64,000 nt of DNA, from positions 38,489-102,488 of the forward strand of contig CAYVJG010000006.1 in assembly GCA_964451785.1 (NCBI GenBank), in the 5' to 3' direction. Source of the stretch: JAJYSO01 sp964451785. GTDB lineage: Bacteria; Bacteroidota; Bacteroidia; Flavobacteriales; Flavobacteriaceae. The notes below the pieces were generated by a model. It worked only from the letters and a program-made list of their open reading frames with translations. It was not told the origin of the DNA and searched no databases. A program made the position numbers and the translations under genes. The first letter of the stretch is position 1. Every line of letters starts with the position of its first letter. This document shows, one piece after another, positions 1 to 9,637 of this stretch.

Positions 1-547
1 AGGTGCCATGCGCTTCATCTAATACGTTTAAAAAATCAGCATAACCTTTACTAGTTTCTACCGATACCACTGCAATTCGCTTGGGCAACAAAGGCATTTT
101 CAGAGTTTTATTTTGATTAAATATGCCCTCTGTTCTCAAGCGTTTAAGCGCATCTTGCTTTTCTTTTTCTAAATCGCCTAGTGTAAAACTAGGATCAATT
201 TCTTGAATATGCAACGACAATCCGTAATGGGGATGATAATCTATTTTTGCCGCAAACAATATCTTGATACCATCTTTTAAAGGCTCATTGAGCAAAGCCT
301 TAAAACTCGTATTGATACGTTGATAATCATCGCGCCACAACACCGCACGCAATTGAGTCACCACCTTTCCATTGCGCTTTTCGACTAGCTCCGGATAGCA
401 ATGCCCCGAATGCTCGTAATAATTTAATTTATTGAGCTCGGCCTTTATCCAATACGACTGATGATAACGCTTAGCCAGAGTTTTCTGTATGCTACGCGTC
501 ACCTCGTAAAGTGAAAAAACTTGTCTGTTGTCAATTTGTTCTGACAT
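1..547 (-). CDS. xseA: Exodeoxyribonuclease VII large subunit, N-terminal part (runs off the window)
   Basis: The reading frame starts at the ATG at 547-545 and stays open to the left edge, so only about 182 N-terminal residues are visible. The protein begins MSEQIDNRQVFSLYEVTRSI and contains an OB-fold-like segment (SYWIKAELNKL, then ELVEKRNGKVVTQLRAVLW), which matches the tRNA_anti-like nucleic-acid-binding domain of XseA. The start of the nuclease domain follows (LPKRIAVVSVETSKGYADFL), where the family usually has PKRIAVITSxTGAA. With XseB the enzyme degrades single-stranded DNA to oligonucleotides. The catalytic C-terminus lies outside the window. The identification rests on the domain order and the PKRIAVV motif. 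Confidence 0.85.
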   Translation of the reverse strand, partial: MSEQIDNRQVFSLYEVTRSIQKTLAKRYHQSYWIKAELNKLNYYEHSGHCYPELVEKRNGKVVTQLRAVLWRDDYQRINTSFKALLNEPLKDGIKILFAAKIDYHPHYGLSLHIQEIDPSFTLGDLEKEKQDALKRLRTEGIFNQNKTLKMPLLPKRIAVVSVETSKGYADFLNVLDEAHGT

Positions 548-937
548 AAAATAGAGTTATAAGCCGATTAGGGGACAAAGTTCAACCGATTCTATAAATA
601 TACAATATTTTTAGTTGTAAATACAGAGCCATTGTTTTGTTTAGAGTTTGTCTCTCTTAGATTCAAGTAGTAAATGCAACAAAAATAGCTCTAATCAAAT
701 TGACGGAGACTTCTAAACCTTTCTTTTTTATGTAAACAAATGCCTTTATTTAACTTACTTGCTTAAAGCTGATTTACCAAAATCATCACACGTAGATCAG
801 TCGTTTCAATATCAATTAATTGCTAGCATAGAACTTGTTCTTAACATTTCAATAGGCTTATTATCTTTCGCTCAACCTACTACATAACCCTATTTTTTGT
901 AGTTTCGTAGTTCTAACCTGTTAGTCTTCTTGTTTAT
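548..937. other. Intergenic region between divergent xseA and a lipoprotein gene
   Basis: About 390 AT-rich bases between two divergent genes. I see no ORF with a family signature, no tRNA-like fold and no strong hairpin. Promoters for both genes presumably lie here, but I could not place a convincing TAnnTTTG box. Confidence 0.4.
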
Positions 938-1765
938 ATGAAATTGAAAACTTTTTTTCTACTGAGTATATTGTTATGTCTGGTTTCGGCCTGTTCGTCA
1001 CAAGATGATTCCGGATTAGCGATTCCTAAAGAAACCGCTATAAATTACTTGCCTTTGACTATTGGCAACCAGTGGACCTACATCAGTCAGGTAACTTTAG
1101 ACAGTGTAGTTGAGTCAGATACTACAGAAGTTATCTCAGTCTCCGGTGTTACCGAAGATAATGAGACGCCGGGTTATCTATTTTCCTCTTCTGTAGCTGG
1201 CGATAAACAAGGACTCACCGCAATGTTATGGACCTCTGGAATGCTAAATAAAGTGGAAGGTCGTATCATCTATAATGGAAATTTTATATTTAAACTCCCC
1301 TTTTCTGGCGATTCACTTGTCATTCCTTTACACAATTTAATCTATGTCAACCAAAATGCTGACAACAACCAAGAGCTTTCCTCATTTTCAGGAAACTTAC
1401 AAGACAGCATTAGCCTTGACTCTACCCAATATCCTATTCATTATCGCTATCAATTAACTTCTATTGAAAATCAAGCTTATACCAGTTACTCTAACGGACT
1501 AAATACTTATGAAGATTTAATTTCTTCTAGCCTTAACCTTGAGCTATCAGCTTCTATCACACTTCCCAATGGAAATGAAGTTGAGCTTATCTCAAACCAA
1601 GACGTCTTAAAAACCACCAACTTTTACGCAAGAGAAATAGGTATGGTGCATAGCCTTACAGATATCAAAATTATTTTTGAAGATTTAAGTGCGTATGACT
1701 TACCTGCCCTCCCGACTTCAAGAGGAACGGCTACTGAAACATTAACAACTTACGAAATTAATTGA
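938..1765 (+). CDS. Predicted lipoprotein of unknown function
   Basis: A 275-residue protein with a type II signal peptide: MKLKTFFLLSILLCLVSACSS, with lipobox LVSAC at about residues 15-19, so the mature N-terminus would be an acylated Cys. The mature part starts with YLPLTIGNQWTYISQV, a pattern common in Bacteroidota lipoproteins whose first strand reads 'YxPLxxGNxWxY'. The rest is beta-rich and polar, with no catalytic motif I recognise. It stands alone between two minus-strand genes and converges on the FAD/Fe-S oxidoreductase gene, overlapping its 3' end by 8 bp. The function is unknown. Confidence 0.8.
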   Translation: MKLKTFFLLSILLCLVSACSSQDDSGLAIPKETAINYLPLTIGNQWTYISQVTLDSVVESDTTEVISVSGVTEDNETPGYLFSSSVAGDKQGLTAMLWTSGMLNKVEGRIIYNGNFIFKLPFSGDSLVIPLHNLIYVNQNADNNQELSSFSGNLQDSISLDSTQYPIHYRYQLTSIENQAYTSYSNGLNTYEDLISSSLNLELSASITLPNGNEVELISNQDVLKTTNFYAREIGMVHSLTDIKIIFEDLSAYDLPALPTSRGTATETLTTYEIN

Positions 1766-4679
1766 TAAGCGCTTGTTTTAACACCGTTACAGGATGTAAA
1801 GCTTGGCGACCTGCTCCGTCTTCAATTTGATGACGACAACTGGTACCGTTGGCAGTAATAATCACCTCATCAGCAGCTTTGCGCACAGCCGGCAAGAGGG
1901 TTTGTTCGCCTATTTGCATGCTCACCGCGTAATGCTCCTTTTCATAGCCAAAACTACCTGCCATTCCACAGCAACCCGATGGAATGATAATTACTGTATA
2001 ATTTTTAGGTAAATTGAGTATATCAAAAGTGTGTTTGATATTTGACAAGGACTTTTGATGACAATGTCCATGGATTTTGATCGTTTTAGCTTTGTCTGTA
2101 AATTGTTCTGCTGTGATGTGACCTGCTTCAATTTCAGCTGCCAAAAACTCATCTATCAGCAAAGTATTTTTAGCTAATTTTCCTGCTTCTTCTCGCTTAT
2201 TGGCTAAGCGCAAATATTCATCCCTAAAAGTCAATATTGCGGATGGCTCTATACCGATTAGCGGAGTTTCAGCCGAAATTATATCTTTAAATATAGCAAT
2301 GTTAGCATTGGATAACACCTTAGCTTCTTCTAAAAATCCTTTCGACACATGACTGCGTCCGCTTTCTTCGTGCTCGACAATGCGTACTTCATAGCCCAAA
2401 TGTACGAGCAATTCAATGGCATCCACACCTATAGTCGTATCGAGGTAATCGGTAAATTCATCTACAAAAAGATAAATCGATTTGATAGGTTTAGTACTAG
2501 GTCTTAATTGCAATTCTCCTGATTGAATCCATTTGCGCAAACTGCGTTTTGAAAGTAATGGCAATGAGCGCTCTGCTGCTACACCTAATACCGATTTTAT
2601 AAACCGACTTGTTAACGGATTTTTGAATACAGCATTAGTCAACCCGGGCCAAATGGAGCCCAGTTTGTTGAATTTATTATTTTCAGCAAATACCTTACTG
2701 CGCAAAGATTGGCCGTGTAATTTTTGATATTGATAGGTAAACTCCGCTTTATAGGCCGCCATATCTACATTAGAAGGGCATTCACTTTTACAGCCTTTAC
2801 AACTGATACACAAATCTAACACCTCTTTTAAAGCCTCGCTGTCAAATTTATTAGGCGCTGAATTATGGGTTAAAAAATCGCGTAAGGCGTTAGCGCGAGC
2901 ACGTGTAGAATCTTTTTCATTTTTGGTAGCGCGATAGCTTGGGCACATGGTTCCTCCGGCTTCAACACTTTTACGACATTCACCTGTACCATTACATTTT
3001 TCAGCCGCTCGTAAGAGTCCGCCATCGTCTGAAAAATTGAGTAAGGTATCAAATTCCGGTTCTTGACGATCTGGTTCATACCTAAAACTCGTGTCCATTT
3101 TTACAGGACGTACAATTTTTCCGGGGTTAAAAATATTGTGAGGGTCGAATAGATCTTTTATTTCTTCAAATAATTTCAAATTCTTTTCGCCTACAACTTC
3201 GCCAATAAACTCTGCTCGCACTCGCCCATCGCCGTGCTCGCCGCTAAACGAGCCATTGTATTTTTTGACCAACTTGGCAATGTCATCCGTAATACGTCTA
3301 AAGTTTTTAACATCTGATGATTTTTTCAAATTCAACATCGGTCGCAAGTGCAATTCGCCCGCGCCAGCATGGGCGTAATACACCAATTCTTGGTCATAAG
3401 CTTTGGTGATAGCCGTAAACTCCATAATGTAATCTGCCAGATCTTCAATAGCTACCGCTGTATCTTCAATACAAGCTACGGCTTTGCGATCGCTTTGAAT
3501 ATTACCGAGCAAGCCCAATCCGGCTTTGCGCAACTCAATAGCCATGGCTGGTTCTTCACCGCGCAAAACAGGTTGCGCATAACTTTTAGTTTGGGATTCG
3601 ACTACCTTTAATAGTGTTTCGATTTGACCTTGTAATTTCTCTTCTGTATCAGCGCGCAATTCGAGTAATAATATCGCCTGTGGATCATCGTGAATAAAAA
3701 AGCGATAAGAGTTGTATTTTAAACTGCTTTTGGTGCAGTCTAAAATCGTTTTATCCATCATCTCACAGGTGAACAAGCTTTGAGTCATCACAGGAGCCAC
3801 TGCACGCAAGCAATCTTCAACACTAGTAAAATGTGCCGCAATCAAAGCTGATTTCGTAGGAGGCAATGAATCTAAAGCCACGGTTACTTCAGTAGTAAAG
3901 GCCAAGGTACCTTCACTACCCGTCAGCAGCTTACACATATTAAACTGATTAGGCAGTGTTGAAAACAGCTCATTTTTCAACAACTCATCAACAGCATAGC
4001 CGGTGTTGCGCCGATGAATACTGTCTTTAGGTAAGTTTTTGATCAGCTCGTCCTTAATTTCGTCATCAGTCAACCGGCTGTAAATACCGCGATAAATTTC
4101 ACCTTCTAACGTTTCCAACTTCATTTTATCGAGAAATTCCGCTTTTGACAATTCTCCAAATTCAACTAAACTTCCATCAGAAAGCACACATTCTAATCGC
4201 AGCACCTTATCGCGCGTTACTCCGTATTTTATTGAAGTTGTTCCACTAGAATTATTGCCAATCATTCCACCTAACATACAGCGATTGGAAGTAGACGTGT
4301 TAGGAGCAAAAAACAATCCGTAAGGCTGTAAAGTTCTGTTTAAATCATCGCGAATAATACCCGGTTGTAGTCTAGCCGTTTTTCGGTCAGCATCAATAGT
4401 TACCAACCTCGTCATGTAACGCGAAGTATCAACCACAATTCCATTGCCCACACATTGTCCTGCCAGCGAAGTTCCTGCTGCCCGAGGAATTAATGATGTA
4501 TTATACCGCTGTGAAAAGGTGACTAAATTTTGAATATCCTTAACCGATTTAGGAAAAGCTACAGCTATAGGTTTTTCACGATATACCGAAGCATCAACCG
4601 CATAAATCGCTTTGTGTAAGTCATCTGTTTTTAGTTCTCCTTCTAATTGTCTATCTAACTGTGATAAATCGATTTCCAC
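1758..4679 (-). CDS. FAD-linked oxidase / Fe-S (CCG domain) protein, D-lactate or D-2-hydroxyacid dehydrogenase type
   Basis: A 973-residue cytoplasmic oxidoreductase fusing three modules. The FAD_binding_4 domain has PRAAGTSLAGQCVG near residue 66 and GMIGNNSSGTTSIKYG near 138. The FAD-oxidase C-terminal domain has HAGAGELHLRP near 440, GEHGDGRVRAEF near 480 and FDPHNIFNPGKIV near 512. The Fe-S part has one Cys cluster CNGTGEC...MCPSY near 565 and a second CISCKGCKSECPSNV near 623. A C-terminal CCG-type region carries GHCHQKSL and SGCCGMAG near 875-910. Proteins of this build oxidise D-2-hydroxyacids such as D-lactate or D-2-hydroxyglutarate and pass electrons through the Fe-S centres. The substrate cannot be read from sequence. 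It appears monocistronic. Confidence 0.9.
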   Translation of the reverse strand: MEIDLSQLDRQLEGELKTDDLHKAIYAVDASVYREKPIAVAFPKSVKDIQNLVTFSQRYNTSLIPRAAGTSLAGQCVGNGIVVDTSRYMTRLVTIDADRKTARLQPGIIRDDLNRTLQPYGLFFAPNTSTSNRCMLGGMIGNNSSGTTSIKYGVTRDKVLRLECVLSDGSLVEFGELSKAEFLDKMKLETLEGEIYRGIYSRLTDDEIKDELIKNLPKDSIHRRNTGYAVDELLKNELFSTLPNQFNMCKLLTGSEGTLAFTTEVTVALDSLPPTKSALIAAHFTSVEDCLRAVAPVMTQSLFTCEMMDKTILDCTKSSLKYNSYRFFIHDDPQAILLLELRADTEEKLQGQIETLLKVVESQTKSYAQPVLRGEEPAMAIELRKAGLGLLGNIQSDRKAVACIEDTAVAIEDLADYIMEFTAITKAYDQELVYYAHAGAGELHLRPMLNLKKSSDVKNFRRITDDIAKLVKKYNGSFSGEHGDGRVRAEFIGEVVGEKNLKLFEEIKDLFDPHNIFNPGKIVRPVKMDTSFRYEPDRQEPEFDTLLNFSDDGGLLRAAEKCNGTGECRKSVEAGGTMCPSYRATKNEKDSTRARANALRDFLTHNSAPNKFDSEALKEVLDLCISCKGCKSECPSNVDMAAYKAEFTYQYQKLHGQSLRSKVFAENNKFNKLGSIWPGLTNAVFKNPLTSRFIKSVLGVAAERSLPLLSKRSLRKWIQSGELQLRPSTKPIKSIYLFVDEFTDYLDTTIGVDAIELLVHLGYEVRIVEHEESGRSHVSKGFLEEAKVLSNANIAIFKDIISAETPLIGIEPSAILTFRDEYLRLANKREEAGKLAKNTLLIDEFLAAEIEAGHITAEQFTDKAKTIKIHGHCHQKSLSNIKHTFDILNLPKNYTVIIIPSGCCGMAGSFGYEKEHYAVSMQIGEQTLLPAVRKAADEVIITANGTSCRHQIEDGAGRQALHPVTVLKQALIN

Positions 4680-4780
4680 ACTACATTAATTTTAAAGTTT
4701 CAAGTTACATATAAGTTATGAAATAGAATAAAGATAATTTTTGTTAAGTCAATATTAACTATATAAGAATTTATATTTTA

Positions 4781-4788
4781 TACCTTTG
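4781..4788 (+). promoter_or_regulatory. Candidate Bacteroidota -7 promoter box
   Basis: TACCTTTG fits the TAnnTTTG consensus of the phylum's primary sigma factor and lies 37 bases before the ATG of the barrel gene at 4826. No TTG at the right spacing for a -33 element is obvious, so this is a partial match. Confidence 0.5.
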
Positions 4789-4825
4789 CCTATTACTAAC
4801 AACAACCATTTAATTATAACGAATT

Positions 4826-5311
4826 ATGAAAAAGTTATTTTTAGCTTTGGCCTGTATTACTTTTTTTAGTTTTTCAGGACAAGCACAAGTTGCTTCTCCA
4901 CATGCATTGGGACTGCGTTTTGGAGGAGGTAATGGATTTGGCGCTGAATTTTCATATCAGCACGGTTTATCTTCTAGCAATCGTTTAGAATTCGATTTAG
5001 GTTTTAGAAGTGAACACGATTACAACGCGTTCAAAATCACCGGACTTTACCAATGGGTTTGGAATATTGACGGTGGTTTTAACTGGTATGCGGGTGTAGG
5101 AGCCGGTATTGGTAATGTAAATATTAAGAACCACCATTATCATGACGATGGCTTTTTTGCGCTTATTGCCGGTAATATTGGGGTGGAATACAACTTTAAT
5201 GTGCCACTACAATTATTCCTTGATTTTAGACCAGAGTTTGTGCTAGCCAACTATGATGTGTATGACAATTTTGGTCCTGATTTTGCCATCGGTATCCGCT
5301 ATAGATTTTAA
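4826..5311 (+). CDS. Small outer-membrane beta-barrel protein
   Basis: 161 residues with a clear Sec signal peptide (MKKLFLALACITFFSFSGQAQ, cleavage after AQA/Q near residue 20). The mature part alternates polar and aromatic residues with glycine turns: LGLRFGGGNGFGAEFSYQHG, then WYAGVGAGIGN. It ends ...FAIGIRYRF with a terminal Phe, the usual C-terminal signal for Bam-dependent barrel insertion. The size suggests an eight-stranded barrel of the porin-like/OmpW-OmpX kind. Ligand or role is not evident. A strong terminator follows at 5337-5373, so it is a single-gene transcript. Confidence 0.75.
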   Translation: MKKLFLALACITFFSFSGQAQVASPHALGLRFGGGNGFGAEFSYQHGLSSSNRLEFDLGFRSEHDYNAFKITGLYQWVWNIDGGFNWYAGVGAGIGNVNIKNHHYHDDGFFALIAGNIGVEYNFNVPLQLFLDFRPEFVLANYDVYDNFGPDFAIGIRYRF

Positions 5312-5336
5312 CTGACATTTTCTGTTATAAAAATGC

Positions 5337-5373
5337 AGCCACTTTTCATTTGAGAGAAGTGGCTGTTTTTTTT
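5337..5373 (+). terminator. Rho-independent terminator after the barrel gene
   Basis: AGCCACTT pairs with AAGTGGCT (8 bp) around a short loop, followed by a run of eight T. Confidence 0.85.
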
Positions 5374-5423
5374 GTCTATCGGTTGGCTTACTTATACATC
5401 AAAGCCAGCAATGGCAAAACTTA

Positions 5424-6551
5424 TCACGAATTGAATAAAGCTTCTTCATAAACATCTTCGTAATAAGGAACGATTTTATCGATATCAAATTTTGCGGCGA
5501 CAGATTTAGCACCGGCTTTAAAGGTTTTTAAACGCTCTTCATCACTCAAAAGATAAATGGCGTTTTTAGCCATACTTTCCACATCGCCTACAGGACTTAA
5601 GAATCCGGAAACACCTTCTTCATTGACTTCAGGTAAACCACCAGTATTTGACGATATAACAGGTACGCCGTTGACCATAGCTTCAAGTGCCGCTAATCCA
5701 AAACTCTCTGTCTCTGAAGGCAACAAGAATAAATCAGATAGACACAAAATTTTGTTGACTTCATTACTGGCGCCCATAAATAATATTTTATGGCGAATGC
5801 CCAATGCTTCAGCCATCTCTTTGGCGGGTTGCACTTCAGGGCCCTCGCCTACCATTAACAACTTAGCTTTCACCTGTTGTTGCACCTTGTAAAATACGCG
5901 AATAACATCGTCAATGCGCTTTACCTTTCTAAAATTACTGATATGCGAAATCAATTTTTCATCTTTATCGGCAATGGTATCGCGCTCGCAGTCAACTACC
6001 ACATCTTCACGTTTAGCAATATTGATAAAATTTGGAATAACTTTTATTTCTTTTTTAATATCGAACAAACGCAAAGTATCCTTTTTCAAACTCTCTGAAA
6101 CCGAAGTTACCACATCACTTTGATTGATACTAAAGTTAACGGCTGGTTTATAAAAAGGATGGTTGCCCACCAATGTGATGTCTGTGCCGTGCAAGGTGGT
6201 AACTATAGGGATGTAAATGCCTTCTTCACGTAGCATCATTTTAGCCATGTAGCCCGCATAAGCATGCGGAATGGCATAGTGAACGTGTAAAATTTCAATC
6301 TGGTGTTCCTTAACCATATTAACCAGCTTACTCGACAAGGCTAATTCGTATGGTTGATAATGAAACAGTGGATATTCAGGCACATTCACTTCGTGAAAAT
6401 GAATATGTGCCGACAATTGTGCCAAGCGCACAGGTTGCTTATAAGTAATAAAATGCACATCGTGTCCGCGACGTGATAATTCCATTCCTAATTCAGTGGC
6501 TACCACTCCACTTCCGCCAAAAGTTGGGTAACAGACAATTCCTATTTTCAT
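5424..6551 (-). CDS. bshA: N-acetyl-alpha-D-glucosaminyl L-malate synthase BshA
   Basis: 375 residues, the usual BshA length. It is a GT4 glycosyltransferase that joins GlcNAc from UDP-GlcNAc to L-malate, the first step of bacillithiol synthesis. The start reads MKIGIVCYPTFGGSGVVATE, the hallmark BshA N-terminus with the glycine-rich acceptor loop. HVHYAIPHAYAG near residue 95 and TTLHGTDITLVGNHPFY near 140 are also typical. The donor-site segment is LLPSETESFGLAALEAM near 277, with the GT4 E-x7-E pattern. The other bacillithiol genes (bshB, bshC) are not in the window. A TACTTTTG box lies upstream at 6576-6583. Confidence 0.95.
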   Translation of the reverse strand: MKIGIVCYPTFGGSGVVATELGMELSRRGHDVHFITYKQPVRLAQLSAHIHFHEVNVPEYPLFHYQPYELALSSKLVNMVKEHQIEILHVHYAIPHAYAGYMAKMMLREEGIYIPIVTTLHGTDITLVGNHPFYKPAVNFSINQSDVVTSVSESLKKDTLRLFDIKKEIKVIPNFINIAKREDVVVDCERDTIADKDEKLISHISNFRKVKRIDDVIRVFYKVQQQVKAKLLMVGEGPEVQPAKEMAEALGIRHKILFMGASNEVNKILCLSDLFLLPSETESFGLAALEAMVNGVPVISSNTGGLPEVNEEGVSGFLSPVGDVESMAKNAIYLLSDEERLKTFKAGAKSVAAKFDIDKIVPYYEDVYEEALFNS

Positions 6552-6575
6552 AAAATCCCTTTCTAAAATACCTTA

Positions 6576-6583
6576 CAAAAGTA
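6576..6583 (-). promoter_or_regulatory. Candidate -7 box for bshA
   Basis: Read on the minus strand, TACTTTTG matches TAnnTTTG and ends 24 bases before the bshA ATG. The -33 element was not resolved. Confidence 0.5.
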
Positions 6584-6618
6584 CGGTTTTTAAGAATGGT
6601 TCTAAAAAAGTAGGTTTA

Positions 6619-9561
6619 TTATTTGTAATCGCCGTCTATAATTGCCTCGTAAATAGCAGCTTCTATCTTGGTACGAATATCTTCTGAAATAAATCTGTGA
6701 TTAGAACGCTCCGGAAAAATACGATTAGACAAGCAGACGTAAACCAAGTCTTCTTTAGGGTCAACCCAGCCTATAGTTCCGGTAAAACCGGTGTGTCCAA
6801 AACTTTCAGCCGAAGCGTAATCACAAGCCGGTCCGGGGCCATCGAGTTGTGGTTTGTCAAACCCTAAACCGCGTCTGACCTCTTCATCAGCATAATAGCG
6901 CGTATTGAAGCGATCAATTGTTTCGGCTTTAAGATAACGCTTGCCGCCATAAATACCGCCATTGAGAAACATTTGCAACAGTTTGGCTACCGCATTAGCA
7001 TTGCTGAATAAACCGGCATTTCCGGCTATTCCGCCAAACATGGCGGCACCTTCGTCATCTACAGTACCCCAAATGGTTTGATGACGATAAAAATCATCGA
7101 CCTCTGCCGGAATAATTTGTTGTTTATCAAAGCGCTGTAAAGGTAAAAATCCTAAGCGATAAGCTCCTAGTGATTTATAAAATCGGTTTTGTGTTAACTG
7201 ATTTAAATCTTCGTGATAGTATTCCTCCAAAAAGCGTTTAAACAAATAAAAAGGCAAGCCACTGTATTTGTATTCTTCCTGTCTCAACAAATCACTATCG
7301 ACAATAACTTGATAAATCGAATCTTGGTAATCTTTGCGCATGTATAAATCATCAGCTACCTTTACGGTAAAATTCCCTTCAGCTTGTGTGCGGTAATATT
7401 TAGGCGAAGGTTTTCCATTTTCATCTAGAGTTTTGCGGTAAAAAGGAATCCACGGTTTAAACCCGGCATAGTGACTCAAGGTGCGGCGCAAACTGAGGTT
7501 GGCTTTATTAGATCCTCTTAGGTAAGGCATCATTTTTTTGAGGGGAGCATCCAATTTTAAAATCCCCACTTCTTGCAACTCCATCAACAGAGGCAGCGTA
7601 GCAACCACCTTAGTCATCGACGCGATATCATAAATATCTGTGTTTTTGACCTTGTGCTCTTTAGCATAAGTGTGATAGCCGTAGCTCTTTTGAAAAATTA
7701 CTTTCCCTTTACGCGCCACGAGCACTTGCATACCCGGAGTCATTCTTTTGGCAACAGCATCATTAGCAATCGAATCTATCTTTGTCAATGCCTCTGAACT
7801 CACGCCTACACTTTCAGGAATACCATAAGACAGGCGCTGAATAGCTTTGGTCTTGTACTGCGTGCCTTCAGGAAAGTTTTTGCCAACACTAACCGGCAAT
7901 TTTCCTTTGGCTGGCAAGGCTCCAAAAATAACTTGAGCTGTTTTTTCTTGACCTATTTTACTGTTTTGATACCCGATAACAACGCCCTCTAAATTGGCCG
8001 TCGAACGCATATCGAGTAGTGCATATGGACTGGCAAACACGCTGAGAATTGTGCGATGATTTAAAGCGATTTGATGTAACCACACTAACTCTTGATCTGT
8101 AAATTTATAGGACTTCCAAGGATTAGCATTTGATTTATGCAAGCCGACAATCACTAAGTTATAGTGCTTCAAGCGCTCTAACAAATCACCTATATGGCTA
8201 GCTTCAACTTTATCAACATCGGCATATTTGCGCAGCATCTTGTAAAAATCATCACCTGAGTCATTGCCAAAATGTACATAAGCTATTTTCTGCTGATCTA
8301 AATTCTTTATAGGTAAAATGGCTTTGTCATTTTTAATCACCGTAATGGCATTTTCTAGCAAAGTAGCATACAACAAATCATTCCCCCGTGTATTAAGATC
8401 GTCAACCAAACCCTCAATTTCAACCGGTTTATAATGATTTAATCCGGCTTTGTACTTAGCCATCAAAATCTTTTTGACAGAATGTGCCAATCGCGTTTCT
8501 GTCACCACTCCTTTTTCATAAGCTTTGACAATACGAGCAACGCCTTTAGGCACACTGCGCGGAATCAACAACATGTCATTTCCGGCCAGCAACGCATCTA
8601 AACTCGTCTTTCCGGGCTCGTCATAATTTGCCACCCCACGCATGTTTAGCGCGTCGGTAAAAATAAGGCCTTTATAGCCGAGGCGTTCTTTTAAAATTCC
8701 GGTAATAATAGGTTTGGACAATGAAGCCGGATGCCCCTTGCGACTATCCCAAGCAGGAATTTCTAAATGACCAATCATCACACTTGAAATGCCCGCTTGT
8801 GTAATTTTTTTAAACGGATACAATTCGATACTATCTAATCGTTCTGCACTAAAGTTGAGTATAGGTAAAGCTTTATGCGAGTCGACTTCTGTATCGCCAT
8901 GTCCCGGAAAATGTTTAGCACTGGCTAAAACGCCCACACTTTCCATCCCCTTGGCAAAAGCAATTCCCTTTTGAGCCACATTTTCGCGATTTTCACCAAA
9001 AGAACGGTTGCCAATAATCGGATTATCCGGATTGGTATTGATATCAATATCAGGAGCAAAATTGATATTGACTCCTAAGCGTTTTGCATGACGCCCTATT
9101 TGACGGCCTGTAATTTCAATCAACTTATTGTTTTCTATAGCGCCCAAGGTCATATTCCACGGAAAAGCATAGGTAGAATCCAAGCGCATGGCCAAGCCCC
9201 ACTCTGCATCTTGCCCTATCATCAACGGTACTCGTGAAGCTGCTTGATATGCATTGGTCAAGCGCGCCTGTTGCACCGGTCCTCCTTTTGAAAAAATCAC
9301 GCCTCCGATGTGATACTCTTCTATCAAATGCTTTATGTAGTCCGTTGCTCTTTTAGGTTTACTCGAAAAAATATCGACCATAAACAGCTGTCCTACTTTT
9401 TCTTGCAATGACATACTGTTATAAATACTATCTACCCACTGACGTTGTGCAATTGAATCAGCAGTAACTAAAGGATAAACAGGAGTTGAAGGTGTTTTTT
9501 CTTGAGCAAAAATGGTTGAGCATATGCATAAACAGACTAGGATCCAGAAGGATTTCTTCAT
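6619..9561 (-). CDS. Secreted GH3 beta-N-acetylhexosaminidase (NagZ-like) fused to a serine hydrolase (beta-lactamase fold)
   Basis: 980 residues with a Sec signal (MKKSFWILVCLCICSTIFAQ). The N-terminal half is glycoside hydrolase family 3: MIGQDAEWG near residue 117 and the NagZ catalytic loop KHFPGHGDTEVDSHKALP near 216. Its nucleophile region is FTDALNMRGV near 302, followed by a GH3 C-terminal domain. The C-terminal ~380 residues are a beta-lactamase/penicillin-binding-protein-like hydrolase. That part has the SxxK motif as SMTK near 649, a YSG triad element near 757 and a late HTG near 920. The pairing of muramoyl-sugar hydrolase and PBP-like hydrolase is a known Bacteroidota arrangement and suggests periplasmic peptidoglycan turnover. 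The coupling of activities is inferred. Confidence 0.92.
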   Translation of the reverse strand: MKKSFWILVCLCICSTIFAQEKTPSTPVYPLVTADSIAQRQWVDSIYNSMSLQEKVGQLFMVDIFSSKPKRATDYIKHLIEEYHIGGVIFSKGGPVQQARLTNAYQAASRVPLMIGQDAEWGLAMRLDSTYAFPWNMTLGAIENNKLIEITGRQIGRHAKRLGVNINFAPDIDINTNPDNPIIGNRSFGENRENVAQKGIAFAKGMESVGVLASAKHFPGHGDTEVDSHKALPILNFSAERLDSIELYPFKKITQAGISSVMIGHLEIPAWDSRKGHPASLSKPIITGILKERLGYKGLIFTDALNMRGVANYDEPGKTSLDALLAGNDMLLIPRSVPKGVARIVKAYEKGVVTETRLAHSVKKILMAKYKAGLNHYKPVEIEGLVDDLNTRGNDLLYATLLENAITVIKNDKAILPIKNLDQQKIAYVHFGNDSGDDFYKMLRKYADVDKVEASHIGDLLERLKHYNLVIVGLHKSNANPWKSYKFTDQELVWLHQIALNHRTILSVFASPYALLDMRSTANLEGVVIGYQNSKIGQEKTAQVIFGALPAKGKLPVSVGKNFPEGTQYKTKAIQRLSYGIPESVGVSSEALTKIDSIANDAVAKRMTPGMQVLVARKGKVIFQKSYGYHTYAKEHKVKNTDIYDIASMTKVVATLPLLMELQEVGILKLDAPLKKMMPYLRGSNKANLSLRRTLSHYAGFKPWIPFYRKTLDENGKPSPKYYRTQAEGNFTVKVADDLYMRKDYQDSIYQVIVDSDLLRQEEYKYSGLPFYLFKRFLEEYYHEDLNQLTQNRFYKSLGAYRLGFLPLQRFDKQQIIPAEVDDFYRHQTIWGTVDDEGAAMFGGIAGNAGLFSNANAVAKLLQMFLNGGIYGGKRYLKAETIDRFNTRYYADEEVRRGLGFDKPQLDGPGPACDYASAESFGHTGFTGTIGWVDPKEDLVYVCLSNRIFPERSNHRFISEDIRTKIEAAIYEAIIDGDYK

Positions 9562-9601
9562 AAGTGAAAAGCGATTTTTTAACAGTAATAATCCGAGTGC
9601 C

Positions 9602-9609
9602 TAAAGGTA
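9602..9609 (-). promoter_or_regulatory. Candidate -7 box for the GH3/serine-hydrolase gene
   Basis: TACCTTTA on the minus strand, about 40 bases before the ATG at 9561, a near match to TAnnTTTG. It falls in the short gap after the C25-like gene. Confidence 0.4.
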
Positions 9610-9637
9610 ATAGCTTAGCCTTAGACCTCAAAGCGAT